The notes below the pieces were generated by a model that searched no databases, had not been told where the DNA came from, and worked only from the letters and a program-made list of their open reading frames with translations. A stretch of 64,000 bases of DNA from assembly GCF_000308515.1 (NCBI RefSeq), contig NZ_BAFV01000126.1:101162-165161 (forward strand). The letters run 5' to 3'. Below, piece by piece: positions 7,158-16,116 of the stretch. The stretch is from Nocardia carnea NBRC 14403. Its GTDB lineage: Bacteria; Actinomycetota; Actinomycetes; Mycobacteriales; Mycobacteriaceae. The position numbers and the translations under genes are program-made. Positions within the stretch are counted from its first letter, which is position 1. Every line of letters starts with the position of its first letter.

Positions 7158-7712
7158 ATGGCTGCGCGTGTTCGCTACTCGGAAGAGGAACAGGAGAAAT
7201 TCGTTGCGCAGGTGAAGAGGCTGCGCAGCAAGGGACACACGTTGAATTCTGCGTGTTCTCGTGTTTCTTCACGGGCGAATGGGTCTCCGACGACGAATAC
7301 GCTTGCGATTTGGGTCCGAAAGGCAGAGAGCGCCGCGCTGCCCGCCGAGGTTCCAGCGGCCGAGTCCGACCACGCCGAACGTCTTGATGACAATTCTCAG
7401 GTTCCCGACACAGGCTCCGATACTGCGCCGACCGAATACCGGGGACGATCCAGCGACGAGGACGTGGTGTCTGCGCCCGACTGGATCACCGAGCAGCCGA
7501 CTGATGCTTCGCCGGCCACCGGAACGAGTCTGACCGGTGAGCGTGCTGGTCGCGACCGAGGGCAGGCGCATGTGGGGGAGCTGGTGCATGTGCCATCGAA
7601 TGGGCTGGAGGAGTTGGTGGAAGAGAACGATCGGCTGCGGCGCGCGTTGGCGGAGGCTGACCGCGAAGTGCGAGCCATGCGTGACTTGCTGGTGGTCTAC
7701 GCTTCGCGATAG
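7158..7712 (+). CDS. Transposase-OrfA-like HTH / coiled-coil protein, family copy 1 (184 aa)
   Basis: A strong GGAGGAGAGAGA precedes ATG 7158. Residues 1-50 (MAARVRYSEEEQEKFVAQV, a helix-turn-helix with TLAIWVRKAE) resemble the N-terminal HTH of IS3-type OrfA proteins. Residues 55-135 are acidic and disordered. The C-terminal 45 residues begin LVHVPSNGLEELVEENDRLR and form a leucine-heptad coiled coil ending in MRDLLVVYASR. A second copy at 30,483-31,040 shares the layout and the ending LRDLLVVYASR. No transposase catalytic gene follows, so this is more likely a stand-alone DNA-binding protein than part of an intact IS. The function is unknown. Confidence 0.65.
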   Translation: MAARVRYSEEEQEKFVAQVKRLRSKGHTLNSACSRVSSRANGSPTTNTLAIWVRKAESAALPAEVPAAESDHAERLDDNSQVPDTGSDTAPTEYRGRSSDEDVVSAPDWITEQPTDASPATGTSLTGERAGRDRGQAHVGELVHVPSNGLEELVEENDRLRRALAEADREVRAMRDLLVVYASR

Positions 7713-7828
7713 CTCGCGAGCAGGGCGCTCCACTATCGTGGCGAGCCGGGGGGCGCTCGGCCCGGTAGGCCGCTGTGCGCGGTAGTGCTGCAGGGGCTGG
7801 CTACCGCCTGGCATGGGAAGCTCGGGCC

Positions 7829-8746
7829 GTGACCGAATTATTGCGGTGTCCGATTGTCGCTACGGTGACTCCGTTCCGGCGTTCCGGTGTTGTGGATCTC
7901 CCTGCGTTGAGTGACTATTTGGGCCTGTTGAAGGCGGTGGGGGTCGAGTCGATCCTGGTCAACGGCACCACTGGCGAGTTCGCCAGTTTGACGGTGCGCG
8001 AGAGAATCCGGGTGGCCGAGCATTGCCGCGGCGGGTGGAGTGGCCGGTTGGTGGTACACGTGGGTTCCTGTGCGGTCGCTGATGCCGCGGAACTGGGGCG
8101 CCATGCGAGTGCGTTCGCCGACGGGGTGGCGGTAATGAACCCGTACTTCTACGCTCACGCTTGCAAGGCGGGGATGGCGAGCTATTTCGCGGCTGTGTTG
8201 CCCAGCTGCACACGTCCGACGTTGCTGTACAACTTCCCTCGTCATACTCAGGCGCCGATCCCCCCGTATCTTGTCGCGCAGTTGGTGCGGCAGTTCCCGC
8301 AGGTGATCGGGGTGAAGGATTCCGGGAAGGACCGCGCGGTGACACGCGAGTACCGGACTGTAGGCACAGGTTTTGGGGTATATGTCGGTGACGACCGTGT
8401 CGGTGCCCGGATCGGTGAGCTCGGGGCAGCCGGTGTGGTCACCGGCGCCGGCGGCCCGATCGCTGAAATACCGGTAGCGATCGCGGCGGCCGTGGCAACA
8501 GGGGATATCGGTCGAGCACAGGACCAGGACCTGCAGGATGCGTTCGACTACTACACCGACGCCCGGAAGCGGTCGTCGATCAGCGATATCGCCTTCGCCA
8601 AAGCCGCAACGGCTGCCAGGTTACCCGGGTTCCCCACCCAGGTCCGGCCACCGCTGGTGGCTGCATCGACCGGGCAGATGCGTGAGATTCATGCGGTCGT
8701 GCGTTCGACGCTGACACGGTATGCCGCCCGCGGCCTGGGCGGCTGA
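7829..8746 (+). CDS. DapA-family lyase/aldolase (dihydrodipicolinate synthase-like, 305 aa)
   Basis: The protein is a TIM-barrel class I aldolase of the DapA/NAL family, which joins or cleaves pyruvate-type substrates through a Schiff base. Visible motifs are VTPFRRSGVVD at the N-terminus, NGTTGEFASLT (the GTTGE loop), YNFP holding the conserved active-site tyrosine, and VIGVKDSGKD with the Schiff-base lysine. The length fits the family. GTG 7829 (VTELLRCP) is preferred because GGGAAG precedes it; an in-frame ATG at 7775 would add unrelated residues. The next gene is convergent and no lysine pathway genes are near, so the substrate is probably a sugar acid or similar and cannot be named. Confidence 0.8.
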   Translation: MTELLRCPIVATVTPFRRSGVVDLPALSDYLGLLKAVGVESILVNGTTGEFASLTVRERIRVAEHCRGGWSGRLVVHVGSCAVADAAELGRHASAFADGVAVMNPYFYAHACKAGMASYFAAVLPSCTRPTLLYNFPRHTQAPIPPYLVAQLVRQFPQVIGVKDSGKDRAVTREYRTVGTGFGVYVGDDRVGARIGELGAAGVVTGAGGPIAEIPVAIAAAVATGDIGRAQDQDLQDAFDYYTDARKRSSISDIAFAKAATAARLPGFPTQVRPPLVAASTGQMREIHAVVRSTLTRYAARGLGG

Positions 8747-8757
8747 TCGGTAAGGGT

Positions 8758-9372
8758 TCAGCTCTCGATGATGTGATCGCACAGGGTGTGGGCGAGCTCG
8801 CGGACTCCGGAATCGAGGACGCCGGCCTGGTAACCGGCCCAGTCAGTGAGCTTGAGCCTGTCGCGATCCAGGCCTCGAGCGATCATTCGGTGCCGGATCT
8901 GCTCTGCAGGACAGTCGATCCATACCGTCACGATCGGCAGATCCTTGTCGGCTTCGGCGTGGTCACGAAGGAACTCGCCGAGCGCTGTGCCCGCGGCCGC
9001 GGCAGCGCGCAACGTCGACAGGAACGGTGCATCCAGTACCACTGGATGGTGCTGTGCGACGTGGAGGCCGGCATCGACCAAGCCGGCGTATATGCCGGGT
9101 GCTACGACCTTGTGGTACATCGCGGAGTCGCGGTCCGACTCGTCTCCAGTCAGCCGCTGCATGACCGAGTTCTCCAGCATGGGCGCGAATCGGTCCTTGT
9201 CCAGCACGACGGCGCCGGTATGTTCCGCGAGGACCCGTGCTGCTGTGCTCTTTCCGGAGCTGGGGAATCCGGTGACCACGACCGCGCCGTGCTCGAGGAC
9301 CGGGGCGGCCGCCTGGGTGAGTTGCTCGCGCACGGTGGTGGGCGGGGCCGTTGGAAGGTGTTGATCCATCAC
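8758..9372 (-). CDS. P-loop kinase-like ATPase (AAA_33 type, 204 aa)
   Basis: The Walker A motif GFPSSGKST lies near residues 35-43 after a VVVTG strand. It is followed by VLDKDRFAPMLE, as in small-molecule kinases that phosphorylate sugars, nucleosides or antibiotics. Other typical parts are VVLDAPFLSTLRAA (Walker B-like strand) and VTVWIDCPAEQIRHRMIARG, the lid region with arginines. It is a soluble cytoplasmic enzyme whose substrate cannot be read from sequence. Two adjacent ATGs (9372, 9369) are possible starts. It is the last of three minus-strand genes after HIT and GNAT genes; a similar kinase is found at 53,643-54,203. Confidence 0.7.
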   Translation of the reverse strand: MMDQHLPTAPPTTVREQLTQAAAPVLEHGAVVVTGFPSSGKSTAARVLAEHTGAVVLDKDRFAPMLENSVMQRLTGDESDRDSAMYHKVVAPGIYAGLVDAGLHVAQHHPVVLDAPFLSTLRAAAAAGTALGEFLRDHAEADKDLPIVTVWIDCPAEQIRHRMIARGLDRDRLKLTDWAGYQAGVLDSGVRELAHTLCDHIIES

Positions 9373-9447
9373 GGTTGAACTCCATCACATCGTTCTGGCC
9401 GGCGGCCGGTGGCCAGACGACCGGGTCGCGTTTTCCCGGGCTGTGGC

Positions 9448-10008
9448 TCAATGGGAGCCGGCCGTGGTCGCGCGCACCATGATCAAGGAGGTGACGTCCA
9501 GGTGCGGGTGATGGCGGCGGGCGGTCACGGCGAATCCGAGCTGCTGATACAGCCGGATCGCGGCAGTGTTGGTGTCGCGGACATGCAGGCCCAGCCAATC
9601 GACTTGTGCGTCTTCTGCTGCCCACCGGCACAGTTCGGTACACAGTGCCGCGGCCATACCTTCTCGCCGGTGCCCTGGATCGGTGTAGGTGCCCCAGACC
9701 ATCGCCCACCGCTGGCCGGTCGCGACGGGCGGATCCGGCAGGTCGAATTCCGGGCCTTCGCTCTCACTGTCGATGAACGCACCGGCCATGCCCAGCCATG
9801 CCTCGTCGGGATGGGTCTCGACGGCCACGAGTGCTTGCCGGTGGGGCTGGGTGCAGCGCGCGATCCGGTCTTCCCAGCCTTGCTCGTCCACCGCGGTTGC
9901 TTGTTCGACGGTTTCCAGGAACGCCGAACGTGCGTTATACAGCGCTTCCAACCGCAGCGCGCGCAACCGCGGCCCGTCACCCGCGCGTGCGTACCGTATC
10001 GTCCACAT
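9448..10008 (-). CDS. GNAT family N-acetyltransferase (186 aa)
   Basis: The protein opens with IRYARAGDGPRLRALRLEAL, the usual first strand and helix of GNAT enzymes. It has MVWGTYTDPGHRREGMAAALC, the acetyl-CoA binding motif A (R/Q-x-x-G-x-G/A variant), and LGLHVRDTNTAAIRLYQQLGF, motif B. It would transfer an acyl group from acetyl-CoA to an amine; the acceptor is unknown. Six bases separate it from the upstream HIT gene, so the two are probably co-transcribed. The closest full-length relative in the window would be the interrupted GNAT gene split at 10,896/29,080, but the sequences differ. Confidence 0.8.
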   Translation of the reverse strand: MWTIRYARAGDGPRLRALRLEALYNARSAFLETVEQATAVDEQGWEDRIARCTQPHRQALVAVETHPDEAWLGMAGAFIDSESEGPEFDLPDPPVATGQRWAMVWGTYTDPGHRREGMAAALCTELCRWAAEDAQVDWLGLHVRDTNTAAIRLYQQLGFAVTARRHHPHLDVTSLIMVRATTAGSH

Positions 10009-10014
10009 GCGCGT

Positions 10015-10518
10015 TCAGTCCTGCTCGTCGGCGGGCAGAACCGCGCGTATTCGAGCAGCCAGCTCTACTGCCTGCTCATACGACCAGGGCAGCACACCGT
10101 TCTCGGCCATCAACGCGTGAAACTGCTGTTCGCGGTAGGGCACACCGGGTGGCAGGGGCGCTATATGCCAATGCAGGTGGGCATTTCCCTGTTGGCTTCC
10201 GAGGCTGGCGAGGTAGAGCCGTTCGGTGGGCACCACTGCTTGCACGGCCCGCCCGACCCGGTGGACCAGGCGCATAAGGCGCGCGAATCTGTCCTCGTCC
10301 AGGTCGGCGACAACCTGTTCGTGGTGGTGTTTCGGCGCGACCAGCACGTGACCGAGCAAGGTCGGGTACCGGCATAGGAACGCAAGGTTCTCGCCGTCGT
10401 CGGCCACGACCTGCTCCAGGTCCGAATCATGGCGGCCTGCCACGATGGCGCAGATGAAGCAGGGCTGTGTGCGAACACGCCGCTCATAAGAGTCCAGATC
10501 GAACGAGATACGTTCCAC
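10015..10518 (-). CDS. HIT family protein (167 aa)
   Basis: HIT proteins are nucleotide hydrolases or transferases. The catalytic histidine triad is visible as HLHWHIAPL (about residues 117-125), and the upstream LGHVLVAPKHHHEQV strand-loop is typical. An N-terminal CFICAIVAG zinc knuckle (CxxC) is also usual for bacterial HIT proteins. It starts at ATG 10518 and is the first gene of a three-gene minus-strand run (HIT, GNAT, kinase). No specific substrate can be given. Confidence 0.85.
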   Translation of the reverse strand: MERISFDLDSYERRVRTQPCFICAIVAGRHDSDLEQVVADDGENLAFLCRYPTLLGHVLVAPKHHHEQVVADLDEDRFARLMRLVHRVGRAVQAVVPTERLYLASLGSQQGNAHLHWHIAPLPPGVPYREQQFHALMAENGVLPWSYEQAVELAARIRAVLPADEQD

Positions 10519-10658
10519 ACCAACGATTCTGCCTGAGGCGAACCTCGGCGAGGCTCATTTCGTTGTCGGCCGTCCGATTCTTGGCCAGCATCGCGCTCGG
10601 CGTTGCGACGGGTGTCGTCCTTACACTTCTTACTTCGTCGTGGGCCTTCGAGGAGGGT

Positions 10659-10896
10659 TCACTGCGCTGAACGGGTCATTTCGAACTCGGTGCGGGGATC
10701 ATCGGGTGCGACGGTGCGCTGGAGGCCGGTGCGGACAAAGCCGTGGCGGGTGTACAGCCGTTCGGCGGGGGTGTTGTCGCCGATGATCTCAAGCCGGATC
10801 TGTGTGCATCCGCGGGTGGTGGTGTGAGCGATGACGGCGCGGACCAGGAGGCCAGCGATGCCGCTTCCCCGGGCGGCCGGGTCCACCCACATCGAC
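10659..10896 (-). pseudogene. GNAT acetyltransferase, C-terminal half (split by the 18-kb element)
   Basis: Read on the minus strand from the element border, the frame gives SMWVDPAARGSGIAGLLVRA (acetyl-CoA motif A) then LEIIGDNTPAERLYTRHGF (motif B) and ends in FEMTRSAQ. There is no N-terminal half on this side. The missing half, ending GTVGALDEGPDMHLMS, lies at 29,080-29,330 on the same strand. Joining the two at the shared GAC restores one continuous frame of 161 codons, a normal GNAT length. Upstream of the border the frame continues into mobile-element DNA (MSCLSPVNG), which is not native coding sequence. Confidence 0.85.
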
Positions 10897-10995
10897 CCGT
10901 TGACTGGACTAAGGCAGGACACGCCTTCCGATTAGCTCGGCGGTTGCCGTCGTGCTCGGTATACATCGCTTGTCCAGGTGAAAGGCGGTGTGGTG

Positions 10996-12245
10996 GTGAG
11001 TGTCGAGCGTGATCTGGCTGCGATTAGGTTGCCGCGGTGGGGCCGTGTCGAGCCAGCCGAAGGGGTCGTGCCTTGGCTGGTGGTCGACGACAACGGCGAC
11101 CCGGTTCGACCGGTCAGAATTTTCTTGATGGACTTCGTCGCGCAGGCGAACGGCGCGAGTTCGGTGCGCAGTTACGCTTACGCGTTGCTGCGGTGGTGGC
11201 GTTGGCTCCACGCAGTCGGCGTTTCGTGGGATCGGGTGACCCCGGCGGAGGCTCGGGATTTGGTGTTATGGCTCAAACAGGCACGTAAGCGACGTAATTC
11301 GGCTCGCACCAGCTCGTTGAAGACCGCTGGCACGCTGAACCCGATCACTGGGAAGTACTATCTGGACGATCGCTATGCGGCGTGCACTATTCGCCATTCC
11401 AATGCGGTGGTTCGGGCGTTCTACCAATACTGGATCGAGCTCGGTGAGGGGCCGGTAGTCAATCCGGTCGGTCTCGTTCGCCGGCACGGGAGTCGGGGCA
11501 ATGCCCACCACAATCCACTGGAACCATTCCGGCCGGAAGGGCGCCTCCGCTACAATCCCCGGCTACCCAAGCGGCTTCCACGGGAGATCTCCGACGACAG
11601 GTGGCGAGACCTGTTCACGGTATTGCGGTCAAACCGGGACCGGGCGCTGCTGTCGCTGGCTATCAGCTGCGCAGCGCGGGCAGCCGAGATACTCGGTGTG
11701 CGATTGGCCGATCTGGACTGGGGCGAACAGAAAGTTCGAGTCCTGCGGAAGGGAACCGGTACGGCGCAATGGCTTCCGGCCAGCCCGGAGGCATTTGTGT
11801 GGATTCGCTTGTACCTCGCCGACCTCGGCGACACGGTGAGTCTGCAGGATCCGTTGTGGCAGACATTGCGCCGCCGCGACCTGGCGACGGGTTGCGCCGG
11901 CAGCCGTTGTCCTACGATGCGCTTCGGAAGGTCGTGACCAGGGTGAACGAGGCGCTGGGCACAAACTATTCGATGCATGATCTGCGTCATTCGGCCGCCG
12001 TGCGAATGTCTCGTGACCGGAATCTTTCACTTCGTGATATCCAGGTCATACTGGGTCATCAGCACCTGTCAACCACTGCCGATGTGTATCTCGTCGAAGA
12101 CGAGGCCGCAGTGATCCAGCGCGTGCACGACCATCTCGTCGAACGCGAGCAGTACCCGGCCCAGCGCGCTGTTATGCCCGCTGCGGACTATGACGCTGGG
12201 GATCTTGCCATTCTGTTCGGCTCTGGGCGGTGGGTGGCGCGATGA
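10996..12245 (+). pseudogene. Tyrosine recombinase 1 of the element, frameshifted near 11,880
   Basis: The first frame (from a run of GTGs at 10,990-10,996 preceded by AAAGGCGG) encodes the SAM-like N-terminal domain (SSVRSYAYALLRWWRWL) and the start of the catalytic domain with the first active-site arginine in ISCAARAAEILGV. It stops at 11,937 after DPLWQTLRRRD. The rest of the catalytic domain continues from 11,880 in the frame one base back. That part has SYDALRKVV, HDLRHSAAVRM (H-x-x-R) and LGHQHLSTTADVYL with the nucleophile tyrosine, up to the stop at 12,245. No slippery heptamer is visible, so a one-base deletion or two-base insertion (or a sequencing error) is likelier than programmed frameshifting. 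The end overlaps the next recombinase start (ATGA). Confidence 0.8.
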
Positions 12246-14668
12246 CGATTACGGCGAAGGATGTGCAGGCCGGCGGGGAGCGCACCCGCATCAAGCTCAG
12301 GCGTTATGACGACCTGGCTGACACCGTCGTGGCTGGTGGTGGCCGCGACCTTTTGCCGGTTGACGCTGTCGTCGATCTGGTCCGTGCGTTGCCGATGCAG
12401 GGAAACGATGCGTACCGGATCGGAACTCGGATCCGGACATCCCGCGCGATCCTCGACTGGCTGGCCTCTCATCCCGGTGATGGCTGGCAGGGTCGGTGGA
12501 TCTCGTCGGGAGCCGACCACGATTCGGACTGGCTCGATCAGCTCGGCGATCCTGGGGATTCCCGGTCGCCGAAAACCCGGCGGGAAGCCCAGAGATCTGG
12601 GCTTTCCGCTCTGTTGGCGTGCCGGATCTTCTTCCCGAGCTACCGATTCTTGAGCACATTTCGATCGCCGGGAATGTTGGTGTGGATCCGTGCGACGACA
12701 CAACCGGCGTTGTTCAACGCGTTGGATGCACGTGGGCACGAGCTTGGGATCGGGGCCGATCGGCGCAGGACCGCCATCTGTCACATCACCAAGATCGTCA
12801 CGCATACCGGTCGCGATGTGGATCAACTGACCGGAGAGGATTTGCTCGGTTTCCGTGCGTGGCATTTGCGAGAAAACGATTCGATCGACGGTCTGACCGT
12901 GGCGTGGACGCTGCTGCGTGGCATTGCGGATCTCGGTGAGGCTGCGACGCTGGCCGAGGCGTTGCGGATCGGACAGCGGCCGACGCGCGAGCTGGTCGAC
13001 TCATACGGAGTTCGCAGCACCAATGTCCGTGAGGTACTGGTTCGATATCTCGATGAACGCCGCCCAGCCATGGATTACAACAGCCTGTGCAACATGACTT
13101 CCACGCTGGTGAAGCTTTTCTGGTGCGATATCGAGAGACATCACCCCGGCATCGATTCACTGGATCTTCCCGATGAGATTGCCGACGGCTGGAAACAGCG
13201 GATGCGTACCGTGCCGCTGAAGAGTGGTCGCCCGCGTTCTGACAACTCGTATTTCGGTGCCTTGAATACTGTGCGGTGCTTCTACCTCGATCTGCAGGAA
13301 TGGGCTCGACAAGATCCGTCGTGGGCGCAGTGGGCATTTCCGAGCCCGGTACGCCGGCGCGACACCGCGGGCTACGGCAAGTCAGTCCAGAGGACCTCGG
13401 CTGCGATGCATCAGCGGGTCCGTGAGCGCCTGCCCCACCTTCCTCTGCTGGTCGATACCGCCGAACGCCACAAGACCGACCAGGAGGCTCTACTCGCCGC
13501 GACCAAAGCCGCACCGGTCGGTGCGGTATTCGAACATGCAGGCAAACGGTATCGGCGGGTAGTGCCCAAGAGCCGGCTCACCGGCGTCTACCGCGAGGTG
13601 CCGCTGCCCAATCGGGCTACGGATATGACCTCCGGCCTCGTTATCGACGTCGACAAGACCGAGCACGATGCGTTCTGGGCGTGGGCGGTCATCGAAACGT
13701 TGCGCCACACCGGGATCAGGCTCGAAGAGTTGATGGAACTGACACATCTCGGACTGGTCTCCTATCAGCTTCCCGCCACAGGCGAGATCGTGCCCATGCT
13801 TCAGATAGTCCCATCCAAAGGCAACGAGGAGCGACTTCTGCTGGTCAGCCCCGAACTCGCCGATGTCCTGGCCGCGATCATCAGCCGCCTCCGCGCCCGC
13901 AATGGCGGAGTCGTTCCGCTGACGGCGCGATACGACCCTCACGAGAAGATCACCAGCCCGCCTTTGCCCTATCTCTTCCAGCACCGCCAGGGATTTCAAT
14001 GGAAAGTACCGGGTAACAAAGTGTTCCAGAATTGGCTGACGGCCGCATTGGAGCGTACTGGACTCACCGACGCTACCGGTCAGCCGCTGCATTGTACGCC
14101 GCACGATTTTCGACGGATGTTCGCTACCGGCGCCGTCCAAGGCGGGCTGCCCATACACATTTTGGCACGAATACTCGGCCATAAAAGTATTAGTACCACG
14201 CAAGCCTATGCCGCGGTCTTCGACGAAGATTTGGTCAATTCCTATCGCGCATTTCTGCGCAGCCGCCGTGCGGTGCGGCCCGAGGCCGAGTACCGGGAGC
14301 CCACCGAGCACGAGTGGCAAGAATTCCAGCAGCACTTCGAATTGCGCAAGCTGGAACTCGGCACCTGCGGGCGCCCATACAACGTCCCGTGCAGCCATGA
14401 GCACGCATGTATCAGGTGTCCGAGCCTGCGAGTGGACCTCCGGTCCCGCAACCGGCTCGCGGACATCATCGGTAACCTGCGCGATCGCATCACCGAAGCG
14501 CAATCCTATGGCTGGACCGGTGAGGTTGAAGGCCTGCGCGTAAGCCTCAATGCCGCGGCCGCCAAACTGGCCAGCCTGGACCGGATGCGTGACCGTACAG
14601 GCCGCACCGCCTCACTCACCGACCTCGGTATGCCCATCATCACCGAAGGGCAGCGGATCGGCCGGTAG
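12242..14668 (+). CDS. Tyrosine recombinase 2 of the element (TnpB-like, 808 aa)
   Basis: This large recombinase has a long N-terminal DNA-binding part and a catalytic domain at about residues 470-665. Visible active-site segments are LRHTGIRLEELMEL (arginine I), HDFRRMFATGAV (H-x-x-R, preceded by CTP) and LGHKSISTTQAYAAV (H and nucleophile Y). The C-terminal region has a zinc-binding CGRPYNVPCSHEHACIRCP motif followed by a helical tail with NRLADIIGNLRDRITEA, a signature of the larger partner in actinobacterial recombinase pairs. ATG 12,242 overlaps the upstream stop by four bases, so translation is coupled. Tn554 has a third gene, tnpC; none is seen here in the 225 bases before the next gene. 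Confidence 0.85.
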   Translation: MTITAKDVQAGGERTRIKLRRYDDLADTVVAGGGRDLLPVDAVVDLVRALPMQGNDAYRIGTRIRTSRAILDWLASHPGDGWQGRWISSGADHDSDWLDQLGDPGDSRSPKTRREAQRSGLSALLACRIFFPSYRFLSTFRSPGMLVWIRATTQPALFNALDARGHELGIGADRRRTAICHITKIVTHTGRDVDQLTGEDLLGFRAWHLRENDSIDGLTVAWTLLRGIADLGEAATLAEALRIGQRPTRELVDSYGVRSTNVREVLVRYLDERRPAMDYNSLCNMTSTLVKLFWCDIERHHPGIDSLDLPDEIADGWKQRMRTVPLKSGRPRSDNSYFGALNTVRCFYLDLQEWARQDPSWAQWAFPSPVRRRDTAGYGKSVQRTSAAMHQRVRERLPHLPLLVDTAERHKTDQEALLAATKAAPVGAVFEHAGKRYRRVVPKSRLTGVYREVPLPNRATDMTSGLVIDVDKTEHDAFWAWAVIETLRHTGIRLEELMELTHLGLVSYQLPATGEIVPMLQIVPSKGNEERLLLVSPELADVLAAIISRLRARNGGVVPLTARYDPHEKITSPPLPYLFQHRQGFQWKVPGNKVFQNWLTAALERTGLTDATGQPLHCTPHDFRRMFATGAVQGGLPIHILARILGHKSISTTQAYAAVFDEDLVNSYRAFLRSRRAVRPEAEYREPTEHEWQEFQQHFELRKLELGTCGRPYNVPCSHEHACIRCPSLRVDLRSRNRLADIIGNLRDRITEAQSYGWTGEVEGLRVSLNAAAAKLASLDRMRDRTGRTASLTDLGMPIITEGQRIGR

Positions 14669-14839
14669 CCCGGGTCCCGGACGGAACATCCACGAGACAA
14701 GGTCACGCAAAGAGCCACCACGGATAGTGACCAATTTGTAGTTCTGTTCACCGGGGCCAGTAGGAGCAGTACCTGTGCAGGTGTCGAGGCGCCGGAAATC
14801 GACGGTTCGATCGGAGCAGCCGATACCATCCTGGTAGCA

Positions 14840-14857
14840 ACCAAGCATTTGCTTGAT
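14840..14857 (+). promoter_or_regulatory. Palindrome with KstR2-like half-sites upstream of the fadA6-like gene
   Basis: ACCAAG and CTTGAT, each fitting one half of the published KstR2 box (AnCAAG/CTTGnT), lie 37 bases before the GTG start. They sit within the perfect palindrome CAAGCA-TT-TGCTTG. The spacer is six bases where the KstR2 box has two, so a different TetR-type regulator is also possible. KstR2 controls ring-degradation genes, including fadA6, in mycobacteria. Confidence 0.4.
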
Positions 14858-14893
14858 TGGCAGGCTCGAAAGCGCCGGATATGGGAGTGCTCT

Positions 14894-16045
14894 GTGGGAC
14901 AGGCTTATGTTGTGGACGCGGTCCGTACCGCGGTCGGTCGCCGAGGTGGCGCCTTGTCCGGGGTTCATCCGGCCGATCTGGGTGCTGAGGTGATCACCGC
15001 GGTGGTGGACCGCGCGGGTATCGACCCGGCGTTGATCGATGACGTGGTGTTCGGTTGTGTGGATGCGATTGGTCCTCAGGCAGGCAATATTGCTCGTACT
15101 GCGTGGCTGGCGGCGGGGTATCCCGAGCAGGTTCCGGGGGTGACTGTGGATCGGCAGTGTGGGTCCAGTCAGCAGGCGATTCATTTCGCCGCGCAGGCGA
15201 TCATGAGTGGCACTGCGGATCTGGTGATCGCCGGCGGAGTGCAGAACATGAGCATGATTCCGATTGCCGCGGCGATGGCGGTGGGGGAGCAATTCGGTCA
15301 TTCGACCCCGTTCGCGGGGTCGCAGCGGTGGCGGGATCGTTACGGCGATCAGGAGGTTTCCCAGTTCCGTGGTGCGGAGTTGATCGCCCGGGAATGGGGT
15401 ATCAGCCGGGAGGAGATGGAGGGTTGGGCCCTGCGCAGTCATGAACGTGCGGCCGCTTCCATCGAGCGGGGTGCTTTCGTCGACGAGATCGTCGCTGTCG
15501 GCGGTTTCGCGGTCGATGAATGCCCGCGCCGGACCAGTCTGGAGAAAATGGCGCAGTTACCACCTTTGGTGGAGGGCGGTCGCCTGACCGCTGCCCTGGC
15601 GAGTCAGATCTGCGATGGCGCGGCGGCGACATTGCTGGCTTCTCGAACGGCGGTCGAAACCCATCGTCTTCGCCCCCGCGCCCGTATCCATCATCTTTCC
15701 GCTCGCGGTGCCGATCCGATTTTCATGCTGAGCGCGCCTATTCCGGCCACGCGATACGCATTGGAGAAGGCGGGTATGGATATCGCGGACATCGACGTGA
15801 TCGAGATCAACGAAGCCTTCGCGCCGGTGGTGCTGTCCTGGATTCGGGAGATCGGCGCTGATCCGGGCAAGGTCAATGTCAACGGCGGCGCCATCGCTCT
15901 CGGGCATCCGCTCGGGGCGACCGGCGCCAAATTGTTCACCACGATGCTCGGTGAACTCGAACGTGGCGGCGGACGCTACGGATTGCAGACCATCTGCGAA
16001 GGAGGCGGCACCGCGAACGTCACCATCATCGAGCGCCTCGGCTGA
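14894..16045 (+). CDS. fadA6: FadA6-like acetyl-CoA acyltransferase (steroid-ring thiolase, 383 aa)
   Basis: The protein is a degradative thiolase that cleaves beta-ketoacyl-CoA with free CoA. The acyl-accepting cysteine is in VTVDRQCGSSQQAI (about residue 90). The catalytic histidine is in NVNGGAIALGHPLGATGA, and the second cysteine in QTICEGGGTANV. The opening AYVVDAVRTAVGRRGGALSG and the segments HPADLGAEV, QAGNIARTAWLAAGYPE and RYGDQEVSQFRGAEL closely match what is known of mycobacterial FadA6, which acts late in cholesterol ring (HIP) degradation. GTG 14,894 has GGAGTG upstream. It faces a FadA5-like gene across a shared terminator. No other steroid genes are present in the element, so it probably adds to or replaces a chromosomal function. 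Confidence 0.75.
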   Translation: MGQAYVVDAVRTAVGRRGGALSGVHPADLGAEVITAVVDRAGIDPALIDDVVFGCVDAIGPQAGNIARTAWLAAGYPEQVPGVTVDRQCGSSQQAIHFAAQAIMSGTADLVIAGGVQNMSMIPIAAAMAVGEQFGHSTPFAGSQRWRDRYGDQEVSQFRGAELIAREWGISREEMEGWALRSHERAAASIERGAFVDEIVAVGGFAVDECPRRTSLEKMAQLPPLVEGGRLTAALASQICDGAAATLLASRTAVETHRLRPRARIHHLSARGADPIFMLSAPIPATRYALEKAGMDIADIDVIEINEAFAPVVLSWIREIGADPGKVNVNGGAIALGHPLGATGAKLFTTMLGELERGGGRYGLQTICEGGGTANVTIIERLG

Positions 16046-16060
16046 CCACTGGGTCAGAGT

Positions 16061-16095
16061 GCATATCGCGCCCGCGGGCGGCGGGCGCGATATGC
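16061..16095. terminator. Bidirectional terminator between the two thiolase genes
   Basis: GCATATCGCGCCCGC at 16,061-16,075 pairs perfectly with 16,081-16,095 around a five-base loop. It sits exactly between the convergent stops at 16,045 and 16,117. Confidence 0.75.
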
Positions 16096-16116
16096 GTCGG
16101 ATTCGGCGGATGTGGG

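Noticed and set aside
9409..10377. Plus-strand open frame of 322 codons
   Set aside because: It is the shadow of the GNAT and HIT genes on the other strand, which have clear family motifs.
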